Shown here piece by piece: positions 40,163 to 54,236 of a stretch of 64,000 nt of DNA (within the stretch, counting starts at the first letter, position 1; each line of letters begins with the position of its first letter). Source of the DNA: Himantopus leucocephalus (taxonomy: Eukaryota; Chordata; Aves; Charadriiformes; Recurvirostridae); assembly GCA_003993805.1 (NCBI GenBank), contig RSEF01000004.1:70595378-70659377 (forward strand), read 5' to 3'. Made by a program: the position numbers and the translations under genes. Under the pieces are notes generated by a model, which worked only from the letters and a program-made list of their open reading frames with translations, was not told where the DNA came from and searched no databases.

Positions 40163-43100
40163 GTAAGAATTACAGTGCAGTACTAGTAAATATCAACTTT
40201 TATTTTTAGAATTAGATGAGATTACTGGAAGTATATGAAAGGCTAATAGATTGCTTTATAAAGTAATTTTGCTAAAAAATATTCTGCATGAGCAATCATA
40301 GCAAAACTCATTTTTTACAGATGGTTCAATTATTTTCAACATATGTTGGACAAATTTCATGCCTTTTGTACACCATTCAAATAGACAATCCCAGTTAACT
40401 AACTCAGTTTTGAAGAGCATTTCCAAAGCACGCTCTTTAAATTAGAAACAGTTTAAATGGAGCAATTTAATTCCAGTTAGTTTAATACAACATTAGTTTA
40501 CTCTAGGTAAGATGGTACAACGTGTAATTAACTATAATCTCGGGCTTATGCTCAGAACACAGTTAATTATGATAACACCATCCACTTTGACACTCTTAGG
40601 AATAGAAGCGATATGTAAACCATAGCTTATAGTGCAAGCACTAGCTCTCTTACGATGTGATTCCTGTGCTTGGGCAAGCACACCACTTCAGGTTTCCAGA
40701 CCTCCACACGGTGTCATATAGATGTAAAAAGTAATGCAACCAGTAGGCAGGATTCTAGATCTGCCAACTCTATCTGTTTTGTGAGAGCACGTAAGGTTAT
40801 ATACTGCTTTGTTATTTAAGACCATCCCCAGCATGGGCACCTAATACAGTTATTTCCTTTAAGGAAATGTCTTTTAACGAACTTATCCCAGTAAACTAGT
40901 GACTCAAAATGAGCATTGTATTTCCAAAGTACTTTTGCATTAGCCAACCACACAATGGCTTCACATTGCGAGACTTTAACAAAGACAGGGAACGTGTTTC
41001 CCCACTGTTGCATACCACCGCGTTTTGTCTACTGCTTTAGAGACTCATACTGTGGGTGACAATAAATAAGTTGATCAACTGTGTCTGGTCAATGACCCAG
41101 ACAGAAGCATCTACAATACATCAGTTATTCGACCACATCATAGCAACAAAATGAGAACTGAAAGAAAAAGAAAATACTCAGTCCTCTGGTCAGTCCAGCT
41201 GCCCAAGGGAGTCAAAGCGCAACTCAGCAGTTTTGCAATAACTACGTGGACAACTGCAGCTCAGGCCAATGAGGGATATAACAAGAGTGAAGACTGCCTT
41301 GGAGGAATTAAGTGCAAAAAGTTTGGAAGGAGAATATGAAGGACACAGTGTCAGTCAAGAAGGGTAGAAAGTAGATCAAAGAAGCTGTGAGGGGCTGGAA
41401 AGAGCATTCCTTAGCTGTTTACACATTGCCCAGACCTTGAACATCAGTGGGTTTCTTAGCAACCTTCCTTACAAATGGGGAGGTAATAATGGCGGTGCAA
41501 GACAAAAATCTAGGGACTAAAAAGCTACACATCTGTAAGGCTAGGAGCCTCAGAGCCAAACATTCTATCACTAACTTTATAAGTAGCACTAAACAAACAT
41601 TAAAGAACTTCAGTAAGGAAAGATTTAGAAAAAACAAACCTACAAATGTCAGCAATTGCTAAGCTTTTGAGTACTTAAAAAGACTGAAGTCTCTGTTAAA
41701 ACTGTTGGAGGCTTGTAAGAGCTTGGGACAGTCAAAATGCAAATTAAAGATAAATATTCTTCATCGGAATATTCCCAAGGTATTCTTTCCATGAATATTT
41801 CCAATATTCTTATTTATCAATATTTACCAATATACACTTTTCCCAAGATTATTCTCAAGAACATTCCCAGGAATCTTCCAAAGGTATCAGGACAGTAGAG
41901 TACCAACATAGGGGTACTTCCAATAGGGAGAAGTGAACAATTTATTGTCCAAGTTATTCCTGGACAATTCCAAGATAAGAAGAGTTAATATAAGTATTGA
42001 TCAAATTAAATTAGATACTTTACCTATTTTCTATATTTCTGCATCCCCAAAATAAAGTTTCACATGAGATTTTAATGTTCTTAGGTTAGAAAGGAAAATT
42101 GAGCAAGAACAAAGAGTCTCAATTTAATCCCTAATAAATATGCTCAGAATCAGGAATCCGATTGCAAAATCACAATAAACACCTTGAGCTTTTGCTTTAA
42201 GGAAACATTCCAGATATCTTAAAAGTTTGACCAAATGTTTTTGAAAATCAACATTTTTTTCACACCAGTTTGGCACATTAGGGAGGTTTGGACAAGTATT
42301 CCAGTAAACTAGTAGGTCAAGGCATTTCATTCATCCATGACAAGACAGATTTACATATAATTATCAGATGCAAGCAGAAAAAAAATAATTAATAAATAGT
42401 TTTATATAAATACTGGGAAAATGAGTAGCAGATTTGACTTTATGTCAAAACTGATTTGGTATTAAAAAAAACCCCAAAGCAAATATTGATGTAGAGCCAC
42501 ATATTCAGTGAGATACAAACTCTATTTTTCCAAATCAAGGAAGGGAATGTACCTCACTTAATTGACTCAGCAAAGAAATGAAAAGCTGTGAAAGACAGGT
42601 AAAGAAAGCACAAGCAAATAGTTTGAAAAAAAATATACCCTAGTTAATACTGAAAGAAATCTCATACTTGAGGGTATTGGCAAGGTTCCAAGAAACATAC
42701 TATCTAGATAATTCTTATTCATCAAAGGGTGTTATCTCAGTTCCCAACCTTTGCTCTGTTTCCACATCAGCCTTCTTATATGCTAAAGGCAATCACAGAT
42801 ATCATCCAGCTTCATTACCCAAACTTGGTTATACCTACCAAAGTAATATAGGTGTAGCCAACAAGAATCGTACACAGCACTCCAGAGAGCCACACGCACT
42901 GGTAAAGCTGCACAGTGACCATGGCCATAACCTCCAGATAGAAATAATCTCCTTGTTTTACTTCTTTGTGTAATGCACCATGAAATTTTTATTACAGCAA
43001 AATTCAGTCATGCATAAAAAAACCTTAGTGATAGAGCAGAAGCAGATACATAAATAGCAGACAAAAGAAGTTACTTTTCTGGAATTGATTTAAAGATCAA

Positions 43101-44032
43101 ACAAAATTTCAAATAGGACTTTAGCTATAAAAAACCCAACTGGAAATATAACAAGACTACAAATGTACTTGGAGGAAGCTTGTTCAACGCTCAAAGCTCA
43201 CTTCTTAGTCATGAAGCTTGTGACACAGCAAGTAAAATTTTATATTACTGAACTGCAAAGCCCTCAGAAAACTTTAATTAGGACAAATGTAGAAAACCAA
43301 TGCAAGTCTTAAAATCTGAAACCAAAACATTAAGGGTGGAATCACTGTACTTCGCTCCTTTCAAACCACCATTTCTTGCAGAGTGAGTATATCAGTTATT
43401 GAATGGATTTTTGCCGTTAAAGTTGAGCCCAACAGTAACCTAACAGTCCATTATGCCATTTTAAATCTTGGAAAGAAGTCCTTCAGTTCCTGTTTGTGTG
43501 CAGGTGTCAACCTTGATATACTGTTACAGTGAAACAAGAGTGTGTTTCTCTTGCCTTTTACACTTAAAGTGCTAAAACTTGAAATAGAGCAGCAGTTAAC
43601 TCCAGGAAGAGATTGAAGACATTACAGGTAAAATTATGCCTATTAAAGTGTATTCACACATTTAAAAGTAATTTCCCACCACTCCGTATTGAGGGAGCAT
43701 TTCTCTACAGAGTTTGAATGGTATTTATTTTAGAATCACTAGCTGAGAGGAAAAAAAAACCCAGAACAACGTGCTGTAGTCAGTGATCTGATAACCTGAA
43801 TTTATGGAAATTTTTTACCAGATTCCTAGTTCCTGACATATCTATGACAGAGAAAACTGTTTCAACCCCTGTTCACTTGATGCATAACAGGAAATACACA
43901 TGCGTTTTACATGTTAATAAATGAAAAACATTATAAAATTAATAAAGTGTCAAAATAAACTTATTCCATTATATTTACCTAACTCTATGGAAAATCTGAC
44001 ATAAAAGTTCTGAAAAATGTGAGCATATCAAC

Positions 44033-44132
44033 NNNNNNNNNNNNNNNNNNNNNNNNNNNNNNNNNNNNNNNNNNNNNNNNNNNNNNNNNNNNNNNNNNNN
44101 NNNNNNNNNNNNNNNNNNNNNNNNNNNNNNNN
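44033..44132. other. Assembly gap, 100 N
   Basis: Exactly 100 N, a placeholder for unknown length. Sequence after the gap is more GC-rich than before it. Confidence 1.
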
Positions 44133-46070
44133 AGCGTCCAAGCAATTTCTACAACTCACACCCCTTTGCCCCTCCAAGGGAAGGGTTGGATGTCCTGTTC
44201 ACACTGAATCTGCTGCACTGTGTGTGCGCAGCAGTCCTATGATGTGAGCGGAGGACTCCTTGCGCTCAGCCCTTCTCTGTACTTGTCACAAGCTGTATGG
44301 GCTATTCAGCTGGAAGTGTTGGAGAACCCTGGACCCTACAGAGACTACATCTTTAGTTTAGCCGTTATGACACATTATTTTTATCTGTTGGGGCGTGAGA
44401 TAATGTCAGAACAGGATTCTACCCTCCGGGGTATCTCATATCACATGTTACTGATAAGCCATTCACATACAGAAATATCAGCTATTTGAGTGATGTGATC
44501 TTTCGCTTTAGTCCCTGGTATGAGAAAGTAAAACTAGCGTTTATAATAACAATAAAAAGTGCCAAAAATGTTGGGACCTTTAAAAGCTTTTAATTTTTTT
44601 CATACAAAGGAACGTTACAAAATGTCACATTTCCATTAGGTAGGAATGCCTGTCTTTTTTCTATACATCTATTTAGGTGTTTTGCTATATAGCATACTGT
44701 TTTTTGGAGTTTTTGCTTCTTCATTCTTTTATGAATTAACATTGGCATTTAACATACACTAGTTTCCAATGTTTTATTTTTGTAAGTGATCAGTGTTCAT
44801 GTTTTCCAGGCTTCGGGCAAGTTACAGTGATGTAATAGAAACAGAACGTAATGTAATTGCGTTCCAGCTCAAAAATAATTCAACTAGTGTTTTGCAGTAT
44901 ATCATTTTCTCAAAGCAGCGGAAGAACACTGCAAATTTCTTAATTAAAAATCCTTTTTATATCTCGAGCTTTTCCTGCAATGAAAAATTTAGCAAATATT
45001 ATTGATTTATTTTTTTTTTCTCCTTTAGAGAAGACAGAATAAAAGGGGCAATGCTGTGTTAGTCTCTTACAGTAGATCCAATATAGAAAGGGAGGCTTCT
45101 ATTTTGATTTTGCATAAGAGCTATGCTATGCACATACTTGGATATGCTCTTGAAAGTTGCTGTTGTCTTCTCTCTTGTTTAGGTCACCCTAATAATCCCT
45201 GCACTCAGCCAAGCACAGGATCTTCTCCTGCTCCATGTCTATGGTGGGTCTGGTGCTGTAAGGAAAACCTAAAAGAAGCTTGACAAAGGCATTACTGCAG
45301 TTATTCTCTGGCCAGGGATGTAGTATTTATAATAGAGACATGCCTGGACACTTGTATTTCTGCAAGAGAATACTCTCTAAAGCTTTATGTTGCGTCTTTG
45401 CTGCATCCACATACCTAAAGCTGCATTCTGACCACAGGTTCTAAGAATATTATTTTCTCTATTGGAATCAGTATTCAAGACAAAATTTTACCTACACGTG
45501 CATCCTTCTTACAGCCTTTTTCAATTAGATTGCATACTGTTTGATAAAGTAGTAGTGGTGATTAATGCATTTTAAGGCTTTTGACATAATTTTATGTTGC
45601 CCTTTCTTATTCAATATAATATGAAATAGTAAGAGATGCATTTACAAGTTTAGAAACTGGCTTGTCATTCCTGGAGCATAAATGAATGTCATAATCTCTC
45701 AGGTGATTTAATAATCAATATTTTTATCAGTGACCTGGAATTGATGCCAGAGATTATTATTGAAAGGCGATAGCTGCACATAGGGCATAATACAAACATT
45801 GGATTTGTGACAAATATTGAGGATGACAAATTGCTAACAGTACATTATAACACGATATAGATCAAACCTTCATATAAATGCTGTGTTAAAACAAACAAAA
45901 CCAAACCAACCTTAAATGAAAGTTATTTAGCTCAGGTCAAAAACCACTGACTGTGCAACAAGTTGAGGGATATTATATTGAAGGAAAGTTTTTTTAAAAA
46001 AAGCATTTAAAATCATAATGCATAATCTGATGTAGCAGATCAGAGACTTGGTGTTATCCTGGAAATATTT

Positions 46071-46193
46071 AAAAAAACCAATCCAAATAAAAATTTTAAA
46101 AAAAGCACCAAACCACCCTAACCCCCCAAAACCCAACAACAATAAAACCCCAAACCAAACAAATAAAAAACTCCACCCCTCACACACACAAAC
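46071..46193. repeat. A/C-rich low-complexity tract
   Basis: About 120 bp almost without G on the plus strand (ACCAAACCACCCTAACCCCC, CAACAACAATAAAACCCC, CTCACACACACAAAC). It creates open frames by chance on both strands. Confidence 0.85.
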
Positions 46194-48867
46194 TGACTTG
46201 GAGTTTAATTTGGGGTTGATACCCCAAGAGGAATACAGGGGCATTTCTGTCATTTCTGCTCCCAAAAGAAGAATAAACTGAAAAGAGCTTTAAGGCATAG
46301 CTCTCCACATGTGCAGTGGTTTTAAAATGAAATACGTAAGGAGCTGAATTCATTCCTTATATCAAGGGGGATGCTTATTTGTTCTTTAGATGTATGTCTC
46401 GCTTATCAAAGTCTCTGAGATAAGTATCCATCTCATCAAGAAAGCGAATGCCATTAGAGGTCTTTACATAAGGCTGCTGTGAGTTCTTTTGACATGGAAA
46501 AAACTACCTATACTTCCATAAATATACTGACTATGCTATCCTTGAAAGTTTTACTTTTTAATTGAGAAATTAGCAATTTTAATTCCCTGAGCTCTCAGAC
46601 TGTGTTGAAATCTTTTATTGTGAAAATCTTTATTGTCTTTGATTGTTTTTTATTGCCTCAATTTTCTCATGACCACAGCCCCATTAAAAAAAGTTCTCCC
46701 TTGCCTTCAGGTGGAAAGGAGTCAATTTCCCCAAATCCCAACTGCTGAGGCCACATCTCAGCTGAAGTTGTAGCTATAAACTCCTTACGTGTTGTTGTCA
46801 TCTGTTAAGTGACATAATTTAAGCACCTGCTTTACATAACGTGACTCCTTAAAATGCCTAATACTGAAGAATTATGCATGTTACATAAAGGGGATGTACA
46901 ACCATCATGTTGTACTGACTGTCTGATTGGTTCCCTGTGCTACTTTCTCTGCCTCCAACTAAATCTCTGAAATGGTATTATTTTCTTATAAAGATAGTTC
47001 GTGATTAGTTTATTTCCTGATTTGTTTCCCCCTTCCCAAGAAACCTGCTGGGTTACATTATGCAGTGTTACCATTACATTTTGGTAGGGTGCTTGGGTGC
47101 ATTTATTCACCCCTGATGCAGAGTCTGTTTGCATATTTTTGACTTTGTAGTTATTTGTAACCAGGAAATAAAAGAGCATTTAGAAGTTAATTTTTTAAAA
47201 AAGGTGATCATATATATTTACAGAAGTATAATGTAATAGTATATAAGGTATATAAGATAGTAATTTAGTAATTTTAATAGTCTTCAAATAAATTTGGATT
47301 CCTCTTTTTTCCTAGAATTTCTTGTTTAAAAATAAAATATTCTAGATTATAATTGCAGCTAAAGCTAAATCTTAATTACTAGATAGATTCTTTTTTTTTT
47401 GCCTAATTATGCTTCTGCTTATTTAAAGAGCAGATCATCCTCTAGAATTATTTAAACTTTAACCTGACACCTGGCCTAATGTACCAGCCAGACTGATATT
47501 CATTTTTTGCAGTCTCTATCTATCATGGTTTGGAATGTCAAATAGCTTATGAAACCCATCATTTTTAATTAAAATAGTGTCATTCCTGTATCTATGAAGA
47601 GAGTTTTGATGCCTTGTCATCTTAATGGAAAATACTTTTTTTTTTAATTATTTTGTCTCGACTATACTTGCAAGCATATTGTGCTGTTCACTGCAAAAGC
47701 TTCCACCACAGTTGATGGTTATTCCTATTTGCTGCAAAGTGTACTCCAAAACTAGGATTATAATGTTGCTTATAGAAGATGTTCTTGGTAAATTGCAAAT
47801 ATCTAATTTTGATGCAGAGCACGTTGAATTACCTACTGAATAGGTGACTTATTTAAATTGAACAGCACAAAGCATTTCTGGTAAGTTCATATAATTTGAT
47901 GGGTTTAAACTGGAAAGATACCCAACTAGAAGATTTATGACACTTTTAAATTTCAAAGGATATACATCAAAGGAGACGTTGTATCCTTATTTTACATTTT
48001 AAGAGTTGAGTTGGCTTTACCCTATAAATAATTAATACCACTAAGAATTTAACATCTGAAATGATAAATAGCACTTGGCAGTAATAATGTATTGTTTTGG
48101 AGCTAAGAGCACATAATTCTAACAGCTGGACTTCAAAAGGCATGGTAGAATAAATTGTATCGTCACTTGATTTATTATTACGGAAAAAATGAAAGATCAA
48201 ACTCCGGGGTCTCGTCACATAGGTACTTCAGTGCTGTCAACCTTTTAAAAGGTAGGAGCTGCTTCAAACCTGTCTTTTGTGTGAGTGAGCCTTTCCACTC
48301 TTCAAAGCCTTCTCCAGGTACACCAGTGAACTGCCTTGCCCTGCGTACTGGCAGTGGCCAATACTGGTCTTGGGAAGTACTTCAGAAACTCTGTCAGTGA
48401 ATGCTCAGTTACTGAAATCCCAACTGGCTTTTTTCCCCTCTGCAAATATCTGTTACTTAATGATAAGCTTATATTTGGAATCAGGGGGATTTAATGTTGA
48501 ATTGTGGCATGAAGTTCTACAATTTAGCTGTGTAGATAGACTTCCCCCCCCAGATTTTAATTTTATTTTTCCTCTTCTCTTTAATTTTCATATCATAAGA
48601 CAGCTATTTTGTGGCACTCACTTTTTTTTCTTCTCTGCTTCTAACTGTGTTTCATCTTCTTGTCATGTTCCACCTTATTCATGGCATCTCTAAATAATTT
48701 CCTTTTTTACAACCGTGTTTTTTTATATGCAAGGCTTTCATTTCTTTAGTCATTTTTGTTCCATTTCTACAGTATTTTATCTTACAGGAAGCAACGCTTT
48801 TCAAAAGCTTATACCTCTTCTGTAGCAGTAAATATGTACAGATACTCCCAATGGAATTTTTTAGTTA

Positions 48868-49975
48868 CAAAGACTCACAGGAACATTGGTAGAAGGGACC
48901 TTTGGAAGTCCTCTATCCAAGCCTCCTGTAAATTCAGCTCGTGTCTGGACAACCTCCAAGGATGGAGCTTCCACAGCGTTTCTCAGCATCATGCTCAACA
49001 CACTGTCCTCTTCTCCTAGGAAAATAGATTTTCCTAATGTTCAGCCTGAGGCTTGCAGGCTGCAAGTTGTGGTGATGAATCTTTGTTGTATTGCCATTAC
49101 TGAGGCTCCACATCTTTGTAACTGCTCCCTATGTGGTTAAAGTCTGCGTATATCTCCCCTCAGTTACCTCTTCACCATACCAAACAGCTCCATCTCTCTC
49201 AACATCGTCTTGTAAGTCCTGTGCTCTGGGATCCTGACTGTCTTAGCAGCCCTGCACAGGAACTTTCTCTGGTTTTAAACACCACTATTGAGCTGGAGTG
49301 GGGGTGGATGTGGAACTGACCATGTATTCGAGATGTGGCTTCATCAGGACCAAGTAGAGGGAGCTAGAAATTTCCTTCAGTCTGCTGGTATGCCTCTTAC
49401 TATTGGTACTCCATGTGCAATTTGCTTTAGCTTCACTGAGAGCGTGCTGTTATCTGGTATTCGACCTGGCATCTGCTGTGACCTTCAGATGTTTTCAGCA
49501 GGGTTGGTACTCTGCTAGTTTTTTACCAGCCTGTACACATGCATGTTGTTACTCTTCCCAAATGCATAACTATGCATGTCTCGGTATAAACTGTGAGATT
49601 TTTCTTGCCCCTGTCCTCACGTTCCCTAAGGTCCCTCAGGACTGAAGCTCTGCTCTTCAGCATTATCAGCTCTGCATTTATTATCCTCCCCATTTAGCGT
49701 CATCTGCAGATTTGCTCCAGGTGTGTTCTGTCTCCTCACCCAGGCCTTGAACACAATTTTGAATAGCGTAGGACTTAGTGATGCCTGGGGCACTCTGCTT
49801 GGAACTGGCTGCCATCTGTACAGCAAACCTTTGACTACTGCCCTATGTAATTAGTGGTCCAGTCTTTTTCTACCCAACAAGCAGTTTGTTCTTGCAGTTC
49901 ACGCTTCCTCGGGTTCCACAGGAGAGCAAGGCAGGAGGTCTCAAAAGCCTTTTCTGAAGTACTCTTTGCCATTGT
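48868..49975 (-). mobile_element. Degraded ~1.1-kb antisense CR1 LINE (3' UTR and reverse-transcriptase 3' part)
   Basis: Reading the plus strand follows the order of an antisense CR1: a tail-proximal GAACATTGGTAGAAGGGACC, then CCAAGGATGGAGCTTCCACA, TTTTTCCTAATG-like text, ATATCTCCCCTCAGTTACCTC, CAGATGTGGC-like text, CATCTGCAGATTTGCTCCAGG, GACTTAGTGATGCCTGGGGCACTCTG, TCTACCCA and finally CAAAAGCCTTTTCTGAAGTAC. The minus strand therefore holds the C-terminal reverse-transcriptase region and 3' UTR. The frame is lost through many substitutions and indels, so the copy is old and cannot encode protein. The local G+C content is higher than the surrounding intron. Confidence 0.85.
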
Positions 49976-50135
49976 CTGCCCATATTAATGGTTATTTAAA
50001 TGTTTTCTCACACATACAATTAATTTAGTATCCAACTATATTAAAAATATTTCAGATTACAGCCTGAGTTCAGGAGGAGTAATGTAACAGTTTAGGAGCT
50101 ACCTGCAGTCAGGTAATGACAGATGTGATCTGGTG

Positions 50136-50218
50136 AAGGACGTCCTTGCCTGTGGCAGAGAGTTGGACTAGATGATCTTTAAAGGTCCGTTCCAATCCAA
50201 ACTATTCTATGGTGCTGT
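50136..50218 (+). mobile_element. CR1 LINE 3' tail
   Basis: AAGGACGTCCTTGCCTGTGG, then GAGTTGGACTAGATGATCTT, AAAGGTCCGTTCCAATCC and ATTCTATGGTG. A sense CR1 end with a degraded terminal repeat, about 160 bp from the antisense copy to its left. Confidence 0.92.
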
Positions 50219-50344
50219 GTCAGTGTCTGTTACTCAGATGGGAAATCACTTATGCTTATAAGAAAGTAAAGCTACAATTTTAAAAAAAAGAAAAATGGTT
50301 AGAGGTTTGGACACGTTTTGCAACTTTTAAGGAAATAAAATGGA

Positions 50345-50392
50345 GTGGTTTGAGTTTTTTGGTTTGGGTTGTTTTGTGGTTTTTTTTTTTTT
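50345..50392. repeat. G/T-rich low-complexity tract
   Basis: GTGGTTTGAGTTTTTTGGTT followed by GGGTTGTTTTGTGG and a T-run; almost no A or C. Confidence 0.8.
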
Positions 50393-53300
50393 CCTCCTAC
50401 CATCAAAGTGGATGCCCTAATTGCCAAGCTATTCAGGTCGAGTAGAGAAATCTTTGGTTTTCCTGAAGTCAGATTTGCTTTCTAAATAGCATCAGGCTGG
50501 GGTTAGTTTTACCACAGTCCAAGTAGTGATGAACCAGGTGAACACGTTTCTTCAGAGACCTGCTTTGAAGGCAGTTTTGACTGCACATTATGTTTAGTTT
50601 TTACTTAGAAGGGCATGTGATTTGTCAGTTTCCATAAATAAAGTCAAGAGGGTCATATATGGCCGTGGTAAATATATGTGTGATGGAATTTAATGTTTTA
50701 TACAAGCATTTCAAAAAGATAGTAAAAAAAGGATGAAACTCCGTGAGGGGGGAAAAAAATCTGAAGAAAGCTGAATTCTGGAGCTAGAGGCAGCACATAC
50801 TGCAACAAAAAATTGACTGCGTGATCAAAGTCTTTTTCTATAACTTACGCATTTCCATACAGAAATCTCTTGCTGACTTTGTACATGCAGGCTGTTGAAT
50901 TTACTAAGCAATTCTTCAAGCATATATGAATCAGAAGTATTATTAGTCACACTGAAATTATTTTCTGCTCTTATTGTCTGCATAGTGACTGAAGTGTTTT
51001 CCTAGGGAGACTGGAAATTGAATATAGCTCGGTATTCATGTTAATTGTTATAGAATGCTACATTATATAATTGTTATAGAATGCTCTATATTTTAAGCTG
51101 CTATTAAACATCAATCAAAAATAATCTACCTCTAGCAACAGTTTCAAAACATGCAATGATACAAAAGAAAATGTTATGATGGAATTAATAGAGAACTACT
51201 GCGCAATGTGCAGGGGGTTTAATTGTTATTTTTAAAAGGGAGATAATATGAGTCTCATTTCTGGTACAGGTAGAAATAAAGGCAATTTCACAACAAAAAA
51301 CCCCACCCATTGCTTATCTCCAAAAATAGTAAGGAAAAGCATGAGTACTAAAACCTTATGGAGACCCTTATATGTAAGAGGCCTTGAACACAGTCAAAGT
51401 CAATCCACTCAGAGTTTTCGAAACCCGGTAAATTTAATCTCTATCAAGGTCATTGCTAAATAAGAATGAAAAGCAGGTCAGCTGTGCAGTAACAGGTAAT
51501 GGGTCTCCTAAGTTACAGCTCAGTGGAAAGAGAGTTATGGGAATGAAGTGACAGGATTGAGGGGACATAGAGTAACAGCAGAGAATCATGCAGAGGTAAA
51601 TAAGGGTGTGAAATGGAGACTTAATGTGTCAAAATCCATCTTTTATACTAGTTTTTAGGATCTAAGGAGTTATGTAGATTTGTATTTTATAAAAATAATC
51701 ACATCTATTACAGGGCTATGGAGATATATTGTACTTCAGTTGATGAAACTAAATATCTGACTGCATGACATTAAATATTTGTATAAAACTAAAATATATA
51801 TTACTGATTTTAGGCATTGGCAGAGGTTAGGGAAAAACTCCTTTTAATCCCACTACTCGAAGTATCTTAAAAGATATTTTTGTTTCCCTAAATGTTTTTA
51901 TCTCAATAAATTTTCAATCAAATTAGGTTTCTTAACTTCTGACGTAAATAGCTTAAGGACTTCCCTTTTTCATGCAGTATTTTGAAAAAGCAATATAAGA
52001 AAATATTTTTATTGTTTTTAAAAATTATTTTTAACTCATTCTTTGTTGTGTGTTTTTGGTGTGGGGTTTTTTGTTTTTTTTTAAAAAATTGGGGTGTGTG
52101 CAGGGGAATGTAATGTGCTTCTGTCCTGTTTTGCAGCTAGAATTTGTCAAAGAGCTATAAAACTTGGATCAGGATGAAAATTGTTTTGTGTGGTTTATGT
52201 TTGTAGATATAACATCATAGTGATGTGGTGTTCACTCATTTTTTTAAAACCTTTTATCTCATTTTCTGTGAAATACATTTTTGTGAACAACCTTACAGAG
52301 TTGATAAGCAAATATATTATTTCTGCACTTTACTGTTCTCCTTTTATTCCCGTGATGGAAGGAAGAGGGAGACAAAGCAAGTTTCATTCTTCCCTTTTTT
52401 TTCTCTTGTATGTGTGTCAGTTTTATGTATAGTAATATTTAAAAAATTGTTGTATTAATCATTTCTAAAGCCATGCCTTTGCCATGCCTTCACCCCTCCT
52501 CAGTATTTCCAGTTAATCATTAGCATGTACTGTCATTAAAAAGCCATTAATTTTGACACATACTGATGCCAATACACAATTAAATTAATCTAATAAAACA
52601 ACATATAATCTATTTCGGACCTATGTGATAAATTTAGCCTGTGCCAAGGGGAATAATAAAACAGATGGACCTGCCAACAATTTTTAGTTATTTAAAGCTG
52701 GAAGCTGTATGATCTACCAATGCAGAAGAAAACAATGTTTGACATACAATGTATACCTATTAGATCAAAGCAAGAGTAATAAAAAAGGATGTTAATTTCT
52801 TATACATGTAAACATAGACTCTAATCTCAGAATGGTAATGCATATACTTCATCTCAGAAGCTGTAGAGATAAGACAACATCAGATTTCTTGAAAAATGTG
52901 GTAAAACAGAGTGCATGTTAGAGATTAAAAAGCAAAAGAGCAGTCAGGATTCCAGTGGTTTGCTGCTTGTTTTAATGTAGTCTTTTTCTACTACAGGTTA
53001 ATATTTGTTTTGTTATCTAGTCTGGATTATCTTTTTTTTTTCTCCTAATATGGTTCAGTGGCAGCACTGGTTCATGACATAATTCCTAAATACCTTCTTG
53101 AAAGAAACTGTGGATTCTTAGATAACAAGAAAACTTGTTTGTAATGTGGGACACTTCAGCTAATGCAGTCTGTCTTCCTAGAGTGGGTGCTGGTTTATCG
53201 TGTATTATAGATACTCAGCATTCTATGCCTGTGTGTCATAGAGTTATGCTAGCTGATGGAAAATGAGGTTAAAACCTGAAAATGCATTCTGGAAATGGTG

Positions 53301-54027
53301 AATGGGATTTGCCCTTCTAAAATCATCTAAGTTCTTGATATAACTGAGTTCTTTAAGCTCTTTATGACATTGAAAATCAGGACCTCAGAGATAGAATACT
53401 ATTGTTGTGAGATTTGGGGTCAGCAACATATTTTTCTCCTCCTCCTCTCATTATTACCTAAGTTGTTTATGCTGAAGACAGGGACTAACATGGTTCTGAA
53501 TGTTGGTGAACTTTGGATTTATAAAGATAGGGTTGAAAACATAGGGATAGGGTGCCTTTAAGTCGGCATATAGTATTTATCAGACCAGTTCAGAAGTACC
53601 GTGTACTGTCTTTGCATGGATATTTTTAGGAAAGGAGAATGCATGATGCCGTGGAAGATATTACCAATGCAAATGGTGACTTATCTATTTCTTGGTAAAA
53701 TTGAATTGCTGAAGGAATCCTCTCAGGTGCTTTATGGTCTCCATTTCTGTGTGAGAATTAACTCCTGGGCTTCTATTGTATCAATATGAAATTTGAAATA
53801 CATACTGACTATAGTAAAAAATGGTGACAGAAATGTCAGTGCCTTCACCTGACCCAAGATTTCCCTTACTGTAGGTACTAGGAGCCTCACCATTTCTTTG
53901 TATGTGCTTCGTTAGTTCTGTATATTCCAGTCTGAGTCCTTGACAATATGTTATGTTATCTTACTGTTTTTCTAATGTAAAATTAGACAAACACCTTAGC
54001 CTTTAAACTTATGTAAAGCACACCTAA

Positions 54028-54236
54028 AAAAAACTTCTTTTCCTGTAAAGTTGATGATGCACTGAAAGAGGTTGCCCAAGGAGGTTGTGGAGTCCCTGTC
54101 CTTGGAGGCAGTCAGAGCCCGACTGGAAAATGTCCCGAGTAAGCTGCTCTAGGTGATGGCGCTCTGAGCGCCTGGGTGGCTGGACTAGGCAAACCCCAGA
54201 GGTGTCATCCGACCGTGATGATTCTGTGTTTCTATT
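54028..54236 (+). mobile_element. CR1 LINE 3' fragment
   Basis: Sense CR1: GAAAGAGGTTGCCCAAGGAGG, TTGTGGAGTCCCTGTCCTTGG, a changed middle, then GTGGCTGGACTAGGCAAACC and ATGATTCTGTGTTTCTAT. It covers the end of the ORF2 region and the 3' UTR, and is diverged. Confidence 0.92.

Noticed and set aside
45156..45283. Plus-strand acceptor-like tract (tcttctctcttgtttag) before an open stretch
   Set aside because: No matching donor or recognisable peptide; W- and C-rich translation looks non-coding.
45927..46265. 112-codon minus ORF overlapping a plus ORF
   Set aside because: Produced by the A/C-rich low-complexity tract, giving G, F and W runs.
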